Origin: OM182 bacterium BACL3 MAG-120619-bin3 | GTDB taxonomy: Bacteria; Pseudomonadota; Gammaproteobacteria; Pseudomonadales; Pseudohongiellaceae | Length of the DNA stretch: 58,468 nucleotides | Reading direction: 5' to 3' | Assembly (NCBI GenBank): GCA_001438145.1 | Contig: LICD01000002.1 | Coordinates: forward strand, 1-58,468 | Part shown: one piece after another, positions 51,095 to 58,468 of the stretch | Layout: each line of letters opens with the position of its first letter | Position numbering within the stretch: the stretch's first letter is position 1 | Position numbers and translations under genes: made by a program | The notes under the pieces: model-generated | The model's input: only the letters and a program-made list of their open reading frames with translations | Told to the model about the DNA's origin: nothing | Databases searched by the model: none

Positions 51095-51123
51095 AAAAGC
51101 CCAGCTATGCTGGGCTTTTTTCG
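51095..51123 (+). terminator. Intrinsic terminator after tRNA-Glu
   Basis: AAGCCCAGC-TAT-GCTGGGCTT hairpin followed directly by a run of T (TTTTTTCG), 8 bases beyond the tRNA CCA end. Confidence 0.92.
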
Positions 51124-51173
51124 TTGCGCAACCGGAAAATGGGAAACTGACTTTTCGAAGGGGCTCACTCAGC

Positions 51174-52115
51174 ATGACCACTGCAATCGCGATCAAAGAT
51201 CTGACAAAAACCTACGCCAATGGATTCGAAGCGCTCAAAGGAATTAGTCTAGAGGTAGAGCAGGGCGACTTTTTCGCGCTACTCGGTCCTAACGGAGCGG
51301 GCAAATCAACGACCATTGGTGTGCTGTCTACCCTAGTCAAAAAATCTGGCGGTATCGTGGAGATTTTTGGCAAAAACGTCGACTCACATGTTTACGAAAC
51401 CAAATTAGACCTTGGCGTTGTGCCTCAAGAAATCAATTTTAGTCAGTTCGAGCGCGTCAAGGATATCGTGATGACGCAGGCAGGTTACTACGGCATGCCG
51501 CGCTCGCTGGCTGCAGAGCGCTGTGAAAAATACCTGCGCAAGTTAGACCTCTGGGATAAGCGTAACGACCGCTCAAGGACCCTATCCGGCGGTATGAAAC
51601 GGCGCCTGATGATTGCGCGCGCCCTCGTTCACGAGCCCAAACTTCTTATCCTAGACGAGCCTACCGCAGGTGTAGATATCGAGCTTCGGCGCTCGATGTG
51701 GGAGTTTTTAACTGAGTTAAACGAATCGGGTACTACTATTATTCTTACGACTCATTATCTCGAAGAAGCCGAGCAGCTTTGCCGCAATATCGCTATTATC
51801 GACCACGGGCGCATTGTGGAAAATACGAGTATGCGTGCTTTGCTCAAGGCTTTAGACAAACAAACTTATATCGTCGAACTTGCAACGCCAATCGAGTCTT
51901 TGCCGAATTGGGGCGACGCGCCCGTGAGCGCAACGCTAATTGATGCTCACTCATTCGAAATCACAGTGGCGGCGACACTAACCATGAGCGGATTGTTCAA
52001 GCTCTTTCTGGATCGTAGCATCCAAGTCAGTGCGCTACGCAGCAAAAGCAATCGCTTAGAGCAGTTGTTTTTGAGTCGATTGGACAATGCCCGAGGAGAG
52101 TCGGCAGATGTTTAA
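51174..52115 (+). CDS. ABC exporter ATP-binding protein (YadG-like)
   Basis: 313 residues. Walker A GPNGAGKS at 38-45, ABC signature LSGGMKRRLMIARAL, Walker B LLILDEPTAG, and the switch His in ILTTHYLEEAEQL. The C-terminal ~90 residues are a regulatory region. The stop overlaps the permease start (ATGTTTAA), so the two are one transporter. In E. coli the YadGH pair is an uncharacterised ABC-2 exporter; the substrate is unknown. Confidence 0.93.
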   Translation: MTTAIAIKDLTKTYANGFEALKGISLEVEQGDFFALLGPNGAGKSTTIGVLSTLVKKSGGIVEIFGKNVDSHVYETKLDLGVVPQEINFSQFERVKDIVMTQAGYYGMPRSLAAERCEKYLRKLDLWDKRNDRSRTLSGGMKRRLMIARALVHEPKLLILDEPTAGVDIELRRSMWEFLTELNESGTTIILTTHYLEEAEQLCRNIAIIDHGRIVENTSMRALLKALDKQTYIVELATPIESLPNWGDAPVSATLIDAHSFEITVAATLTMSGLFKLFLDRSIQVSALRSKSNRLEQLFLSRLDNARGESADV

Positions 52116-52881
52116 GAATCACAAATACATTGCGTTCGAAACCATTGTCATCAAAGAAGTACGAAGATTTACACGGATCTGGCTACAAACTTTAGTGCCG
52201 CCGGCAATTACTATCTCGCTCTACTTCGTCATTTTCGGCAATTTGGTCGGTAGCCGCATTGGAGATATGGGCGGCTTCGATTACATGGAATTCATTATTC
52301 CAGGCCTGATCATGATGGCGGTAATTCAGAACTCCTATTCGAATGTTGTCTCCTCATTCTTTAGTCACAAATTTCAGCGCAGTGTCGAAGAGGTGCTCGT
52401 CTCGCCGGTACCCAATTCGATCATTCTTTGCGGTTTTATCGTCGGAGGTATGGTGCGCGGGCTGTTAGTTGGCGCTATTGTCACTGGTATGGCGCTGTTT
52501 TTTGTTGACCTCCAGATTCAGCATCCGCTGATTACAATTACCGTGATCTTGCTGACGGCCACTGTGTTTTCACTTGCAGGCTTTATTAACGCGCTTTTCG
52601 CGAACAGCTTCGATGACATCTCGATTATCCCAACCTTTGTACTTACACCATTAATTTATCTGGGCGGTGTATTTTATTCATCGGCTTTATTGCCTCCATT
52701 CTGGCAATCGGTGTCTGCGTTGAATCCTATTTTTTACATGGTGAACACTTTCCGCTATGGATTTTTAGGCGTTTCAGATGTGCCTATCGGGGCAGCGTTT
52801 TTTATTCTAATTCTCTTCAGTGTGGTGTTGTTTGGCAGCTGTCTTTGGCTGCTAAACCGTGGCACTGGGTTAAGGAGCTAG
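52108..52881 (+). CDS. ABC-2 type permease (YadH-like)
   Basis: 257 residues with six predicted membrane segments, starting with WLQTLVPPAITISLYFVIFG and ending with FILILFSVVLFGSCLWLL. The ATG at 52108 overlaps the ATP-binding gene stop by 8 bp; the frame reaches 52087 but that would extend further into the first gene. The amphipathic N-terminus (KYIAFETIVIKEVRRFTRIW) is typical of the family. Confidence 0.92.
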   Translation: MFKNHKYIAFETIVIKEVRRFTRIWLQTLVPPAITISLYFVIFGNLVGSRIGDMGGFDYMEFIIPGLIMMAVIQNSYSNVVSSFFSHKFQRSVEEVLVSPVPNSIILCGFIVGGMVRGLLVGAIVTGMALFFVDLQIQHPLITITVILLTATVFSLAGFINALFANSFDDISIIPTFVLTPLIYLGGVFYSSALLPPFWQSVSALNPIFYMVNTFRYGFLGVSDVPIGAAFFILILFSVVLFGSCLWLLNRGTGLRS

Positions 52882-52885
52882 AATT

Positions 52886-53770
52886 ATGGCGCATGATTCT
52901 AAGTCGGTTACCAACCCGCTTGGCGAAACACTGGCGAGCCCCGCAGCGTATGCGCCTGAAATTTTGTTTCCGATACCTCGAGCACCTGCTCGGGAAGCCA
53001 TTGGGTTTTCGCCGCAGCTAGCCATGTTCGGCTTCGATCACTGGCAGGCTTTCGAATTATCCTGGCTGGATTCGAGTGGAAAACCCAGTGTCGCTGTCGC
53101 TGAATTGTTTTTTGATTGCCGTTCTCCTGCCATAGTTGAGTCGAAATCTCTTAAGCTTTATCTGAATTCGTTTAATCACGAGAGAATGGCGTCGACTGAG
53201 TTGCTAGCCTCTACGATCAAAGCGGATCTCGAACAGGCGAGCGGTAATGTTGTGAATGTGCTACTGCACTCGCTCGGCGAGTATCGTGCACTGATGGCGA
53301 AAAATTTCGCACCCGGGCTGCAGGACAATAGGACAGTGGTTGCTTTAGATCGTTTGCCCATAATTGACAATGTCGCGCCGCTCGACGCATCTGTCATTGA
53401 ATTTATTCGCCTCGATAAGGCGCCAAACGCCTTATCTGCTAATAAGGAGACGCGTTACACCAGCGATCTCTTTCGCTCCAACTGCCCAGTCACCAATCAA
53501 CCCGATTGGGCGAGTCTTGAAATTAAAGTCACTGGCATCGAGATCGAAGGCGCGAGCCTGCTGAGTTATCTTTGCTCGTTCCGGGAGCACCAGGGATACC
53601 ATGAAGAATGCGCTGAGCGAATATTCGTTGCTTTGAGCAATCACTGTCGCCCTGACTCGCTGCAAGTTTCGATGAATTATCTGCGACGTGGCGGTTTAGA
53701 CATCAACGTCTATCGCGCAAGCGAAGCAATTACGCACGCCGATAGGCTCGCGCGTGATGTCAGGCAATAA
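52886..53770 (+). CDS. queF: 7-cyano-7-deazaguanine reductase QueF
   Basis: NADPH-dependent nitrile reductase making preQ1 for queuosine in tRNA. 294 residues in the long two-fold (YqfE-like) form. The signature ESKSLKLY is at 85-92, the catalytic Cys200 in RSNCPVTNQPDWAS with Asp207, and the FREHQGYHEECAERIF block follows. It starts 4 bp after the permease, in the same direction, and may be read with it. Confidence 0.96.
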   Translation: MAHDSKSVTNPLGETLASPAAYAPEILFPIPRAPAREAIGFSPQLAMFGFDHWQAFELSWLDSSGKPSVAVAELFFDCRSPAIVESKSLKLYLNSFNHERMASTELLASTIKADLEQASGNVVNVLLHSLGEYRALMAKNFAPGLQDNRTVVALDRLPIIDNVAPLDASVIEFIRLDKAPNALSANKETRYTSDLFRSNCPVTNQPDWASLEIKVTGIEIEGASLLSYLCSFREHQGYHEECAERIFVALSNHCRPDSLQVSMNYLRRGGLDINVYRASEAITHADRLARDVRQ

Positions 53771-53800
53771 AACATAAGCGCGCTATGGATGTTTGCCGCC

Positions 53801-53829
53801 TTGTAATCTAAGTGGCCCTAAGCTAGAGT
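53801..53829 (+). promoter_or_regulatory. Candidate tRNA-Ser promoter
   Basis: TTGTAA and TAGAGT at 17-bp spacing, four of six matches each, with a very GC-rich discriminator (GCGCGCC). The mature tRNA starts at 53851. Confidence 0.45.
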
Positions 53830-53850
53830 GCGCGCCGTAAGTTTTACCCC

Positions 53851-53938
53851 GGTGAGGTGTCCGAGTGGCTGAAGGAGCACGCCTGGAAAGTGTGTAAGTC
53901 GAAAGGCTTCGAGGGTTCGAATCCCTCTCTCACCGCCA
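53851..53938 (+). tRNA. tRNA-Ser (anticodon GGA)
   Basis: 88 bases with acceptor GGTGAGG/CTCACC (wobbles allowed), anticodon stem CACGC/GTGTG with loop CTGGAAA, a long variable arm as in class II tRNAs, T-arm GAGGGTTCGAATCCCTC and encoded CCA. Confidence 0.97.
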
Positions 53939-54051
53939 AATTTTAATGCCCCTGAAACAAGCTGAAAAGTTAGATTTTCTGGCTTCATTCCCCCCAATGG
54001 ATTCCTAAGGTAGTATCGAGGTAGTTTTTCTCGACACACCAAGGACAATCC

Positions 54052-55950
54052 ATGAAAACCCCATTACTGCTTGCCCCTTTAGTTGTTTGCCTCGGTGTTA
54101 GCGTCGCTGGCAGCGCCTTTTCTGCCGATTGGCCGAGCTATGGCGGTGACAACGGATCACAAAAATACTCGACACTAGATCAGGTTAACGCCTCAAACGT
54201 CGCCGACTTGGTTACGGCATGGTCTTGGGAGAGCCCAGATAATGCCACTGTTGCCGATAATATTGCGCAACAAAACTACAGGGCAGTGCCGGCAGGCTTT
54301 AAGGCAACACCTATTGTGATAGAGGGTGTCATGTATGTGCCTAGCTCATTCGGACGAGTCGTCGCGCTAGATGCGGCGTCGGGCGAGGAGAAATGGGTTT
54401 TTGATACTGAGGCTTGGTCTAGTGGTAGGCCTGCAAATCTTGGTTACAACTCGCGCGGAGTCGGTTACTGGTCAAGCGAAGACAAACAGCGCATCTTCTT
54501 CGCAACCAACGATGCTAATCTGTGGTCTATCGACGCCTTGACAGGCTTGCCCGACAGCAGTTTCGGCGACGGGGGCAAGATCGATTTGTCCTTGGGTCTT
54601 GGGCGTGAAATAGATAAGCGCCAATATGGCGTCGTCTCGCCGCCACTCGTGACCAACGATATAGTTGTTGTTAATTCCATAATCAATGACGGACCAACCA
54701 CAAAGGAAATGCCACCTGGCAACGTGAGAGGATTTGATCCACGCACAGGTGATATTGTGTGGATGTTCGAGACGATTCCTCAGGCAGGTGCGTTTGGCAA
54801 CGAGACTTGGGAAAACGGATCATGGGAATACACCGGTAATACCAATTCTTGGACCATTATGAGCGCCGACGACGAACTCGGCATTGTGTATCTGCCCATT
54901 GGCACCCCGACGAATGACTGGTACGGCGGTTTGCGCCATGGCGATAACCTATTTGCAGAAAGCTTAGTCGCTGTGGAGGCGAAAACTGGCAAGCGCTTGT
55001 GGCATTTCCAGATGGTGCACCATGGCGTCTGGGATTACGATCTCCCTGCTGCGCCAACGCTTGTCGACCTGACCGTAGAAGGTAAGAAAATCAAAGCGGT
55101 TGCTCAAATCTCAAAGCAGGGGTTCACCTATGTATTCGATCGCGTCACTGGCGACCCTGTGTGGCCTATTATCGAAACCCCTGTGCCGCAGAGCAGCGTG
55201 CCTGGTGAAAAGCTTTCTTTAACTCAGCCCATCCCAACTAAACCGCCAGCGTTTGAACTACAAGGGCTCTCTGATGACACACTCGTCAACTTTACGCCTG
55301 AGTTACGTCGCGAAGCAGAACAACTCATAGAGCAATTTGACTCAGGGCCACTTTTCACGCCGCCGTCACTGAGGGGGACTATCAATATACCAGGCTGGGG
55401 TGGTGGCGGCTGGTGGACCGGCGCCGCATTCGACCCCGACAGTGGGCTTTTCTATATACCTAGCGCCACAATACCGATTGTCGTCCAACTGCAAGAAGCA
55501 GATCCTGAAAAATCAAATCTGCGCTACGTTCGTGGCGGAGCAATGAATGTTGGCGGTCCGCAGGGCCTTCCGCTTACAAAACCACCCTATGGCCGTATTG
55601 TCGCTACAAACCTTAATAGCGGTGAGCAAGAATGGATGATCCCGCATGGCGAGGGTATTCGGCAAAAGATTATAGACATGGGTATTTTGGATCCCGGGCC
55701 GGTCGGTGGCCCCAGCAGGACTGGTCCGCTCCTCACGAAAACGCTGCTTTTTGTGGCGCAAGTGGATAACGGCCGCAACCTTCTGCGCGCGTTCGATAAA
55801 GCGACGGGCGCGGTAGTTCATGAGATTGAACTCCCGTTGCCGCCGCAAGGGTCGCCGATGACCTACGCGGTCAAGGGTCAGCAATACTTGTCAATCGCCA
55901 TAGGTGGCGGGCCAGACAGCAGATTATTCACACTCTCGTTGCCTGAGTAA
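54052..55950 (+). CDS. Secreted PQQ-dependent dehydrogenase (glucose-dehydrogenase-like)
   Basis: 632 residues. A signal peptide (LLLAPLVVCLGVSVAGSAFSA) places it in the periplasm. The eight-bladed quinoprotein propeller is evident from repeated tryptophan-docking segments (DAASGEEKWVFDT, DPRTGDIVWMFET, EAKTGKRLWHFQMVHHGVWDYDLPAAPTLVD), and TQPIPTKPPAFELQG resembles membrane glucose dehydrogenase. The N-terminal membrane anchor of that enzyme is absent and no heme CxxCH is seen. Substrate cannot be assigned; no pqq genes are in the window. Confidence 0.88.
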   Translation: MKTPLLLAPLVVCLGVSVAGSAFSADWPSYGGDNGSQKYSTLDQVNASNVADLVTAWSWESPDNATVADNIAQQNYRAVPAGFKATPIVIEGVMYVPSSFGRVVALDAASGEEKWVFDTEAWSSGRPANLGYNSRGVGYWSSEDKQRIFFATNDANLWSIDALTGLPDSSFGDGGKIDLSLGLGREIDKRQYGVVSPPLVTNDIVVVNSIINDGPTTKEMPPGNVRGFDPRTGDIVWMFETIPQAGAFGNETWENGSWEYTGNTNSWTIMSADDELGIVYLPIGTPTNDWYGGLRHGDNLFAESLVAVEAKTGKRLWHFQMVHHGVWDYDLPAAPTLVDLTVEGKKIKAVAQISKQGFTYVFDRVTGDPVWPIIETPVPQSSVPGEKLSLTQPIPTKPPAFELQGLSDDTLVNFTPELRREAEQLIEQFDSGPLFTPPSLRGTINIPGWGGGGWWTGAAFDPDSGLFYIPSATIPIVVQLQEADPEKSNLRYVRGGAMNVGGPQGLPLTKPPYGRIVATNLNSGEQEWMIPHGEGIRQKIIDMGILDPGPVGGPSRTGPLLTKTLLFVAQVDNGRNLLRAFDKATGAVVHEIELPLPPQGSPMTYAVKGQQYLSIAIGGGPDSRLFTLSLPE

Positions 55951-55996
55951 GAGGGAAGCTGTGGTTTTAAGGCGAGAGCATGTTAAACTTCCCGCT

Positions 55997-56108
55997 GGTA
56001 TCTCTTGTCGGTCCCCGCGCAATGATAAGTTATAAACCCCGCCAGGCCCGGAAGGGAGCAACGGTAGTAGCTGACTCATGTGCCGTGGTGTGGCTGGCGA
56101 GAGATGCC
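55997..56108 (+). ncRNA. ffs: 4.5S RNA, bacterial signal recognition particle RNA
   Basis: 112-base RNA. The outer stem pairs GGTATCTC (5' end) with GAGATGCC (3' end). The conserved Ffh-binding apex is present: CAGGCCCGGAAGGGAGCAAC, with the GGAAGG tetraloop region and the downstream AGCA. Position just upstream of dnaX is common in gammaproteobacteria. Ends are estimated from the closing stem. Confidence 0.93.
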
Positions 56109-56164
56109 TCTGAATATTCTTGCTGTAAAGCTAAGCAAACTCAACGTCAGATGGAAGTCGCTCC

Positions 56165-57898
56165 GTGAGCTATCAAGTTCTTGCTCGTAAGTATCGACCC
56201 GCTGTGTTCGCTGAGGTCGCAGGACAAGCCCATGTCCTCAAATCTCTAATCAACGCGCTCGACAATCAACGACTTCATCATGCTTATCTGCTCACCGGAA
56301 CACGCGGTGTCGGCAAGACTACCTTGGCACGCATATTGGCGCGCTGCCTAAACTGTGAAGTTGGTGTTAGCTCTGAGCCTTGCGGCGAATGTGATGCCTG
56401 TAGAGAGATCGCCGAAGGGCGCTTTATAGATCTTATCGAAGTTGATGCGGCCTCACGCACAAAGGTCGAAGACACGCGTGAATTACTCGAAAACGTACAA
56501 TACTTGCCAAGCCGCGGGCGCTATAAGGTTTACCTTATCGATGAAGTGCATATGTTATCGACACACAGCTTCAATGCGTTACTCAAGACGCTTGAAGAGC
56601 CTCCCGAACACGTAAAGTTTTTACTTGCCACGACAGATCCTCAAAAGCTTCCGATTACTGTTCTTTCGCGCTGTCTACAATTTAATCTTAAGAATCTCGC
56701 GCCTTCACTTATTGCTGAATTTGTTGCCGATATCCTGGTTAAAGAAAATGTACCTTCCGAAAGCGACGCCTTATGGCAGATTGCCATGGCTGCCTCAGGC
56801 AGCATGCGAGATGCGCTGACCCTAACCGATCAAGCCATCTCTTACTGCGAGGGAAGCGTTCTCACAGCCGGCGTGACCGAAATGCTCGGCGTACCTCCCC
56901 AGCACCAGATCACTCGTCTCTTGGAGGCAATGGCCTCTCGCGACGTTAGTCTCATTGTCGAGTTGGTGCAGCTTATCGGCGAGCAAACTCCGGATTACCA
57001 ACACACACTCGATGCGCTTTTATCCATGCTGCATCGCATCGCGCTGGCTCAGATTGCACCCGACACAGTCGACAACAGCGTAGGAGATCTCGAAAAAGTC
57101 GTCGAACTTGCGTCGCAGTTAACGGCCGAAGACGTGCAGCTCTATTATCAAATTGGCACCAAAGGCCGCGAGGACCTCAAGCTCGCTGTCGAAATGCGGA
57201 GCGCGTTCGAAATGGTCCTGCTGCGTATGCTGGTTTTTTCCCCGAATTACACAGCACCCAAGCCTGCTATCGCCGCTGTAAAGAGTAGCGATTCTGAGGC
57301 TAACGAAAAAAAAAAGTCTCCGCTAGCGAGCGCGCTACAGACTAACCCTGCCTCCGAGGTTCAGGTGCCTCCTCGCGACATTACACATCACGCAGGCAGT
57401 GTCCCAGAACAAGACCAAGAATCTCAGCACGAAGCGGTGGCCTATTCGGCAGAGGGCAACGATCAGATGACCCCATCTAACTGGGTTAATGTTTACCCAA
57501 AGCTCCAGCTCACCGGAATTTCCGCTAACATTATGGCGAACTGTGAGTTAGTGAGTGCAACGGATGACGCCATTGAGTTTCTCTTAGGCGAGGCGCACAG
57601 CGCTGTATTTAACGATGACGCACCTGCGAAGGTTGAGCCGGCTTTCGAAAAGTTCCTTGGTAAGAAGGTCGCTATTCGGATCTCAATAGGCACCACGCGT
57701 AGCGAGACCCCTGCAGCACGAAAGATCCGTATTAATCAAGAGCTGCAAGCCAAACGAGTTAGCGATTTTGAAAACGATTCGATGGTTCTCGAACTCCAAA
57801 AGAAATTTGGCGGCAAAGTAGTTGTCGAAAGCATCGTTGAAAACAACGTTGTAAGTAGAGTCGAGAGCGCTGCTGAAAGCGGGCACGGTCAGGTTTAA
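56165..57898 (+). CDS. dnaX: DNA polymerase III subunits tau and gamma, DnaX
   Basis: Clamp-loader ATPase. 577 residues for full-length tau: Walker A GTRGVGKT at 45-52, zinc Cys64, 73, 76 and 79 (the same numbers as in E. coli), Walker B LIDEVHML, and SRC in LSRCLQFNLK. Tau-specific domains IV-V run from about residue 385. GTG start with no strong ribosome site. A slippery A10-G run at codon 381-384 could give a shorter gamma product; see the separate feature. Confidence 0.97.
   Translation: MSYQVLARKYRPAVFAEVAGQAHVLKSLINALDNQRLHHAYLLTGTRGVGKTTLARILARCLNCEVGVSSEPCGECDACREIAEGRFIDLIEVDAASRTKVEDTRELLENVQYLPSRGRYKVYLIDEVHMLSTHSFNALLKTLEEPPEHVKFLLATTDPQKLPITVLSRCLQFNLKNLAPSLIAEFVADILVKENVPSESDALWQIAMAASGSMRDALTLTDQAISYCEGSVLTAGVTEMLGVPPQHQITRLLEAMASRDVSLIVELVQLIGEQTPDYQHTLDALLSMLHRIALAQIAPDTVDNSVGDLEKVVELASQLTAEDVQLYYQIGTKGREDLKLAVEMRSAFEMVLLRMLVFSPNYTAPKPAIAAVKSSDSEANEKKKSPLASALQTNPASEVQVPPRDITHHAGSVPEQDQESQHEAVAYSAEGNDQMTPSNWVNVYPKLQLTGISANIMANCELVSATDDAIEFLLGEAHSAVFNDDAPAKVEPAFEKFLGKKVAIRISIGTTRSETPAARKIRINQELQAKRVSDFENDSMVLELQKKFGGKVVVESIVENNVVSRVESAAESGHGQV
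57296..57345 (+). promoter_or_regulatory. dnaX: Putative programmed -1 frameshift signal in dnaX
   Basis: The slip heptamer A-AAA-AAG is at 57310-57316 in the correct phase. A Shine-Dalgarno-like GAGG (57296-57299) lies 10 bases upstream, and a small hairpin TAGCG-AGCG-CGCTA lies downstream. A shift to -1 adds nine codons and ends at TAA 57343-57345, giving a gamma-like protein of about 393 residues. RNA-polymerase slippage on the ten-A run would be an alternative route. Confidence 0.7.
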
Positions 57899-57955
57899 CG
57901 ACCTGCTATCTGGCGCCAGTGCCATTTGCGCCGCCACTAAGTTAGGATATAAAAG

Positions 57956-58276
57956 ATGACCGATCTCAACGAACTGATGAAGCAAGCGAAACTGATGCAA
58001 GAGAAGTTTCAAACCGCTCAGGAAACTGCAGCGAAGGCGGTGGTCGAAGGCGTCGCTGGCGCGGGACTCGTCCGTGTCGAAATGACTGGCAGGTATCAAG
58101 TCAATAACGTCAAAATCGATGAGACACTCTTGTCAGAAGAAATTAGTGTGATCGAGGATCTGCTCGCCGCTGCTGTAAATTCTGCCGTAGCGAAAGTAGC
58201 AGAAGCGAGCAAAGGCTCGCTAAGTGATCTGGCGGGTGGAATCACATTGCCCGACGGCTTCAAAATGCCTTTCTAG
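57956..58276 (+). CDS. ybaB: Nucleoid-associated protein, YbaB/EbfC family
   Basis: Small homodimeric DNA-binding protein. 106 residues with the family start DLNELMKQAKLMQEKFQTAQ and the core VEGVAGAGLVRVEMTGRYQVNNVKID, plus the GGITLPDGFKMPF end. It lies between dnaX and recR, the classic arrangement. Confidence 0.95.
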   Translation: MTDLNELMKQAKLMQEKFQTAQETAAKAVVEGVAGAGLVRVEMTGRYQVNNVKIDETLLSEEISVIEDLLAAAVNSAVAKVAEASKGSLSDLAGGITLPDGFKMPF

Positions 58277-58370
58277 CAAAGAATAGCGCCTGTGTATGGC
58301 TATACTTGTTTCCGTATTGCTCCACACACAAGTAGTAACGAGTTTGGCAACTAATAATTAGGAATACGCG

Positions 58371-58468
58371 GTGAACCTCAGCCCACTTATCGATGAATTA
58401 ATTGATGCGTTTCGCTGCTTGCCCGGAGTCGGACCAAAATCCGCTCAGCGAATGGCCTTGCAACTTCT
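58371..58468 (+). CDS. recR: Recombination protein RecR (3'-partial)
   Basis: Starts at GTG 58371 with AGGAATA upstream and runs off the window. The 32 visible residues include the helix-hairpin-helix [16 protein letters not shown], diagnostic of RecR, which loads RecA at gaps with RecF and RecO. The zinc finger and Toprim domain lie beyond the window. Confidence 0.95.
   Translation, partial: MNLSPLIDELIDAFRCLPGVGPKSAQRMALQL

Noticed and set aside
53818-54048. 76-codon minus-strand ORF over tRNA-Ser
   Set aside because: It reads the complement of the tRNA (peptide containing GERGIRTLEAFRL), a well-known false protein of databases.
53939-54051. Possible attachment site or integron scar after tRNA-Ser
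   Set aside because: No repeat of the tRNA 3' end was found downstream and no integrase is present.
55980-56168. 62-codon plus-strand ORF before dnaX
   Set aside because: It covers the 4.5S RNA gene, whose structure explains the conservation.

Overview
The window reads as one continuous stretch of a gammaproteobacterial chromosome, probably marine and near the Cellvibrionales/Spongiibacter/Halieaceae side of the class. Gene content suggests this (ZipA, TtcA, QueF with an ESKSLK motif, UPF0270, CysI plus DUF934, DUF6502, and the orders tig-clpP-clpX-lon-hupB-ppiD and ffs-dnaX-ybaB-recR), but I have not run a phylogeny. Almost all of it is housekeeping. No rRNA, insertion sequence, prophage, CRISPR array or toxin-antitoxin pair was seen. 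There are two tRNAs (Glu-TTC, Ser-GGA) and the 4.5S signal recognition particle RNA.

Layout. 1-3.9 kb: zipA (5'-truncated by the window), ligA and djlA. 4-9.3 kb, minus strand: a CDF metal exporter, an M16C metalloprotease of the PreP type and the YlqF GTPase. 9.5-12 kb: bolA, a Bax-like glucosaminidase and a secreted polysaccharide deacetylase. 12.1-17.9 kb, plus strand: fadB, ttcA, UPF0270, tusA, a 5'-3' exonuclease and pdxB, the last three coupled by overlapping stop/start codons. alaA is convergent with pdxB. 19.4-23.98 kb is the least understood part: msrB overlapping an outer-membrane barrel gene, a DUF6502 gene overlapping a Gly-rich membrane protein gene, a divergent alpha/beta-hydrolase-fold protein that seems to have lost two catalytic residues, and a small DUF6316-like protein.

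24.3-32.8 kb: the proteostasis block tig, clpP, clpX, lon, hupB and ppiD. 32.8-37.6 kb, minus strand: fabI, a POT peptide transporter, mltD and gloB. 37.7-43 kb, plus strand: a methyltransferase, rnhA, dnaQ, nudC, sohB and an acuI/yhdH reductase. 43-48.9 kb, minus strand: DUF934, cysI and metH (sulfite reduction and methionine synthesis). 49.1-53.8 kb: nfuA, a dimeric dUTPase, a small unknown gene, tRNA-Glu, a YadG/YadH-type ABC exporter and queF. 53.8-58.5 kb: tRNA-Ser, a PQQ-dependent dehydrogenase, 4.5S RNA, dnaX, ybaB and the start of recR.

The observations I rate highest are: a complete-looking programmed -1 frameshift cassette in dnaX; the DUF6502/pseudo-hydrolase divergon, with a perfect palindrome inside the spacer of a good promoter; an IscR-like palindrome upstream of nfuA; four 18-bp tandem repeats in the divergent fadB/deacetylase region; and a terminator/promoter overlap with an unexplained gap upstream of the CDF gene. 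I see no obviously new multi-gene system. The 19.8-23.98 kb region is the best place to look for one.
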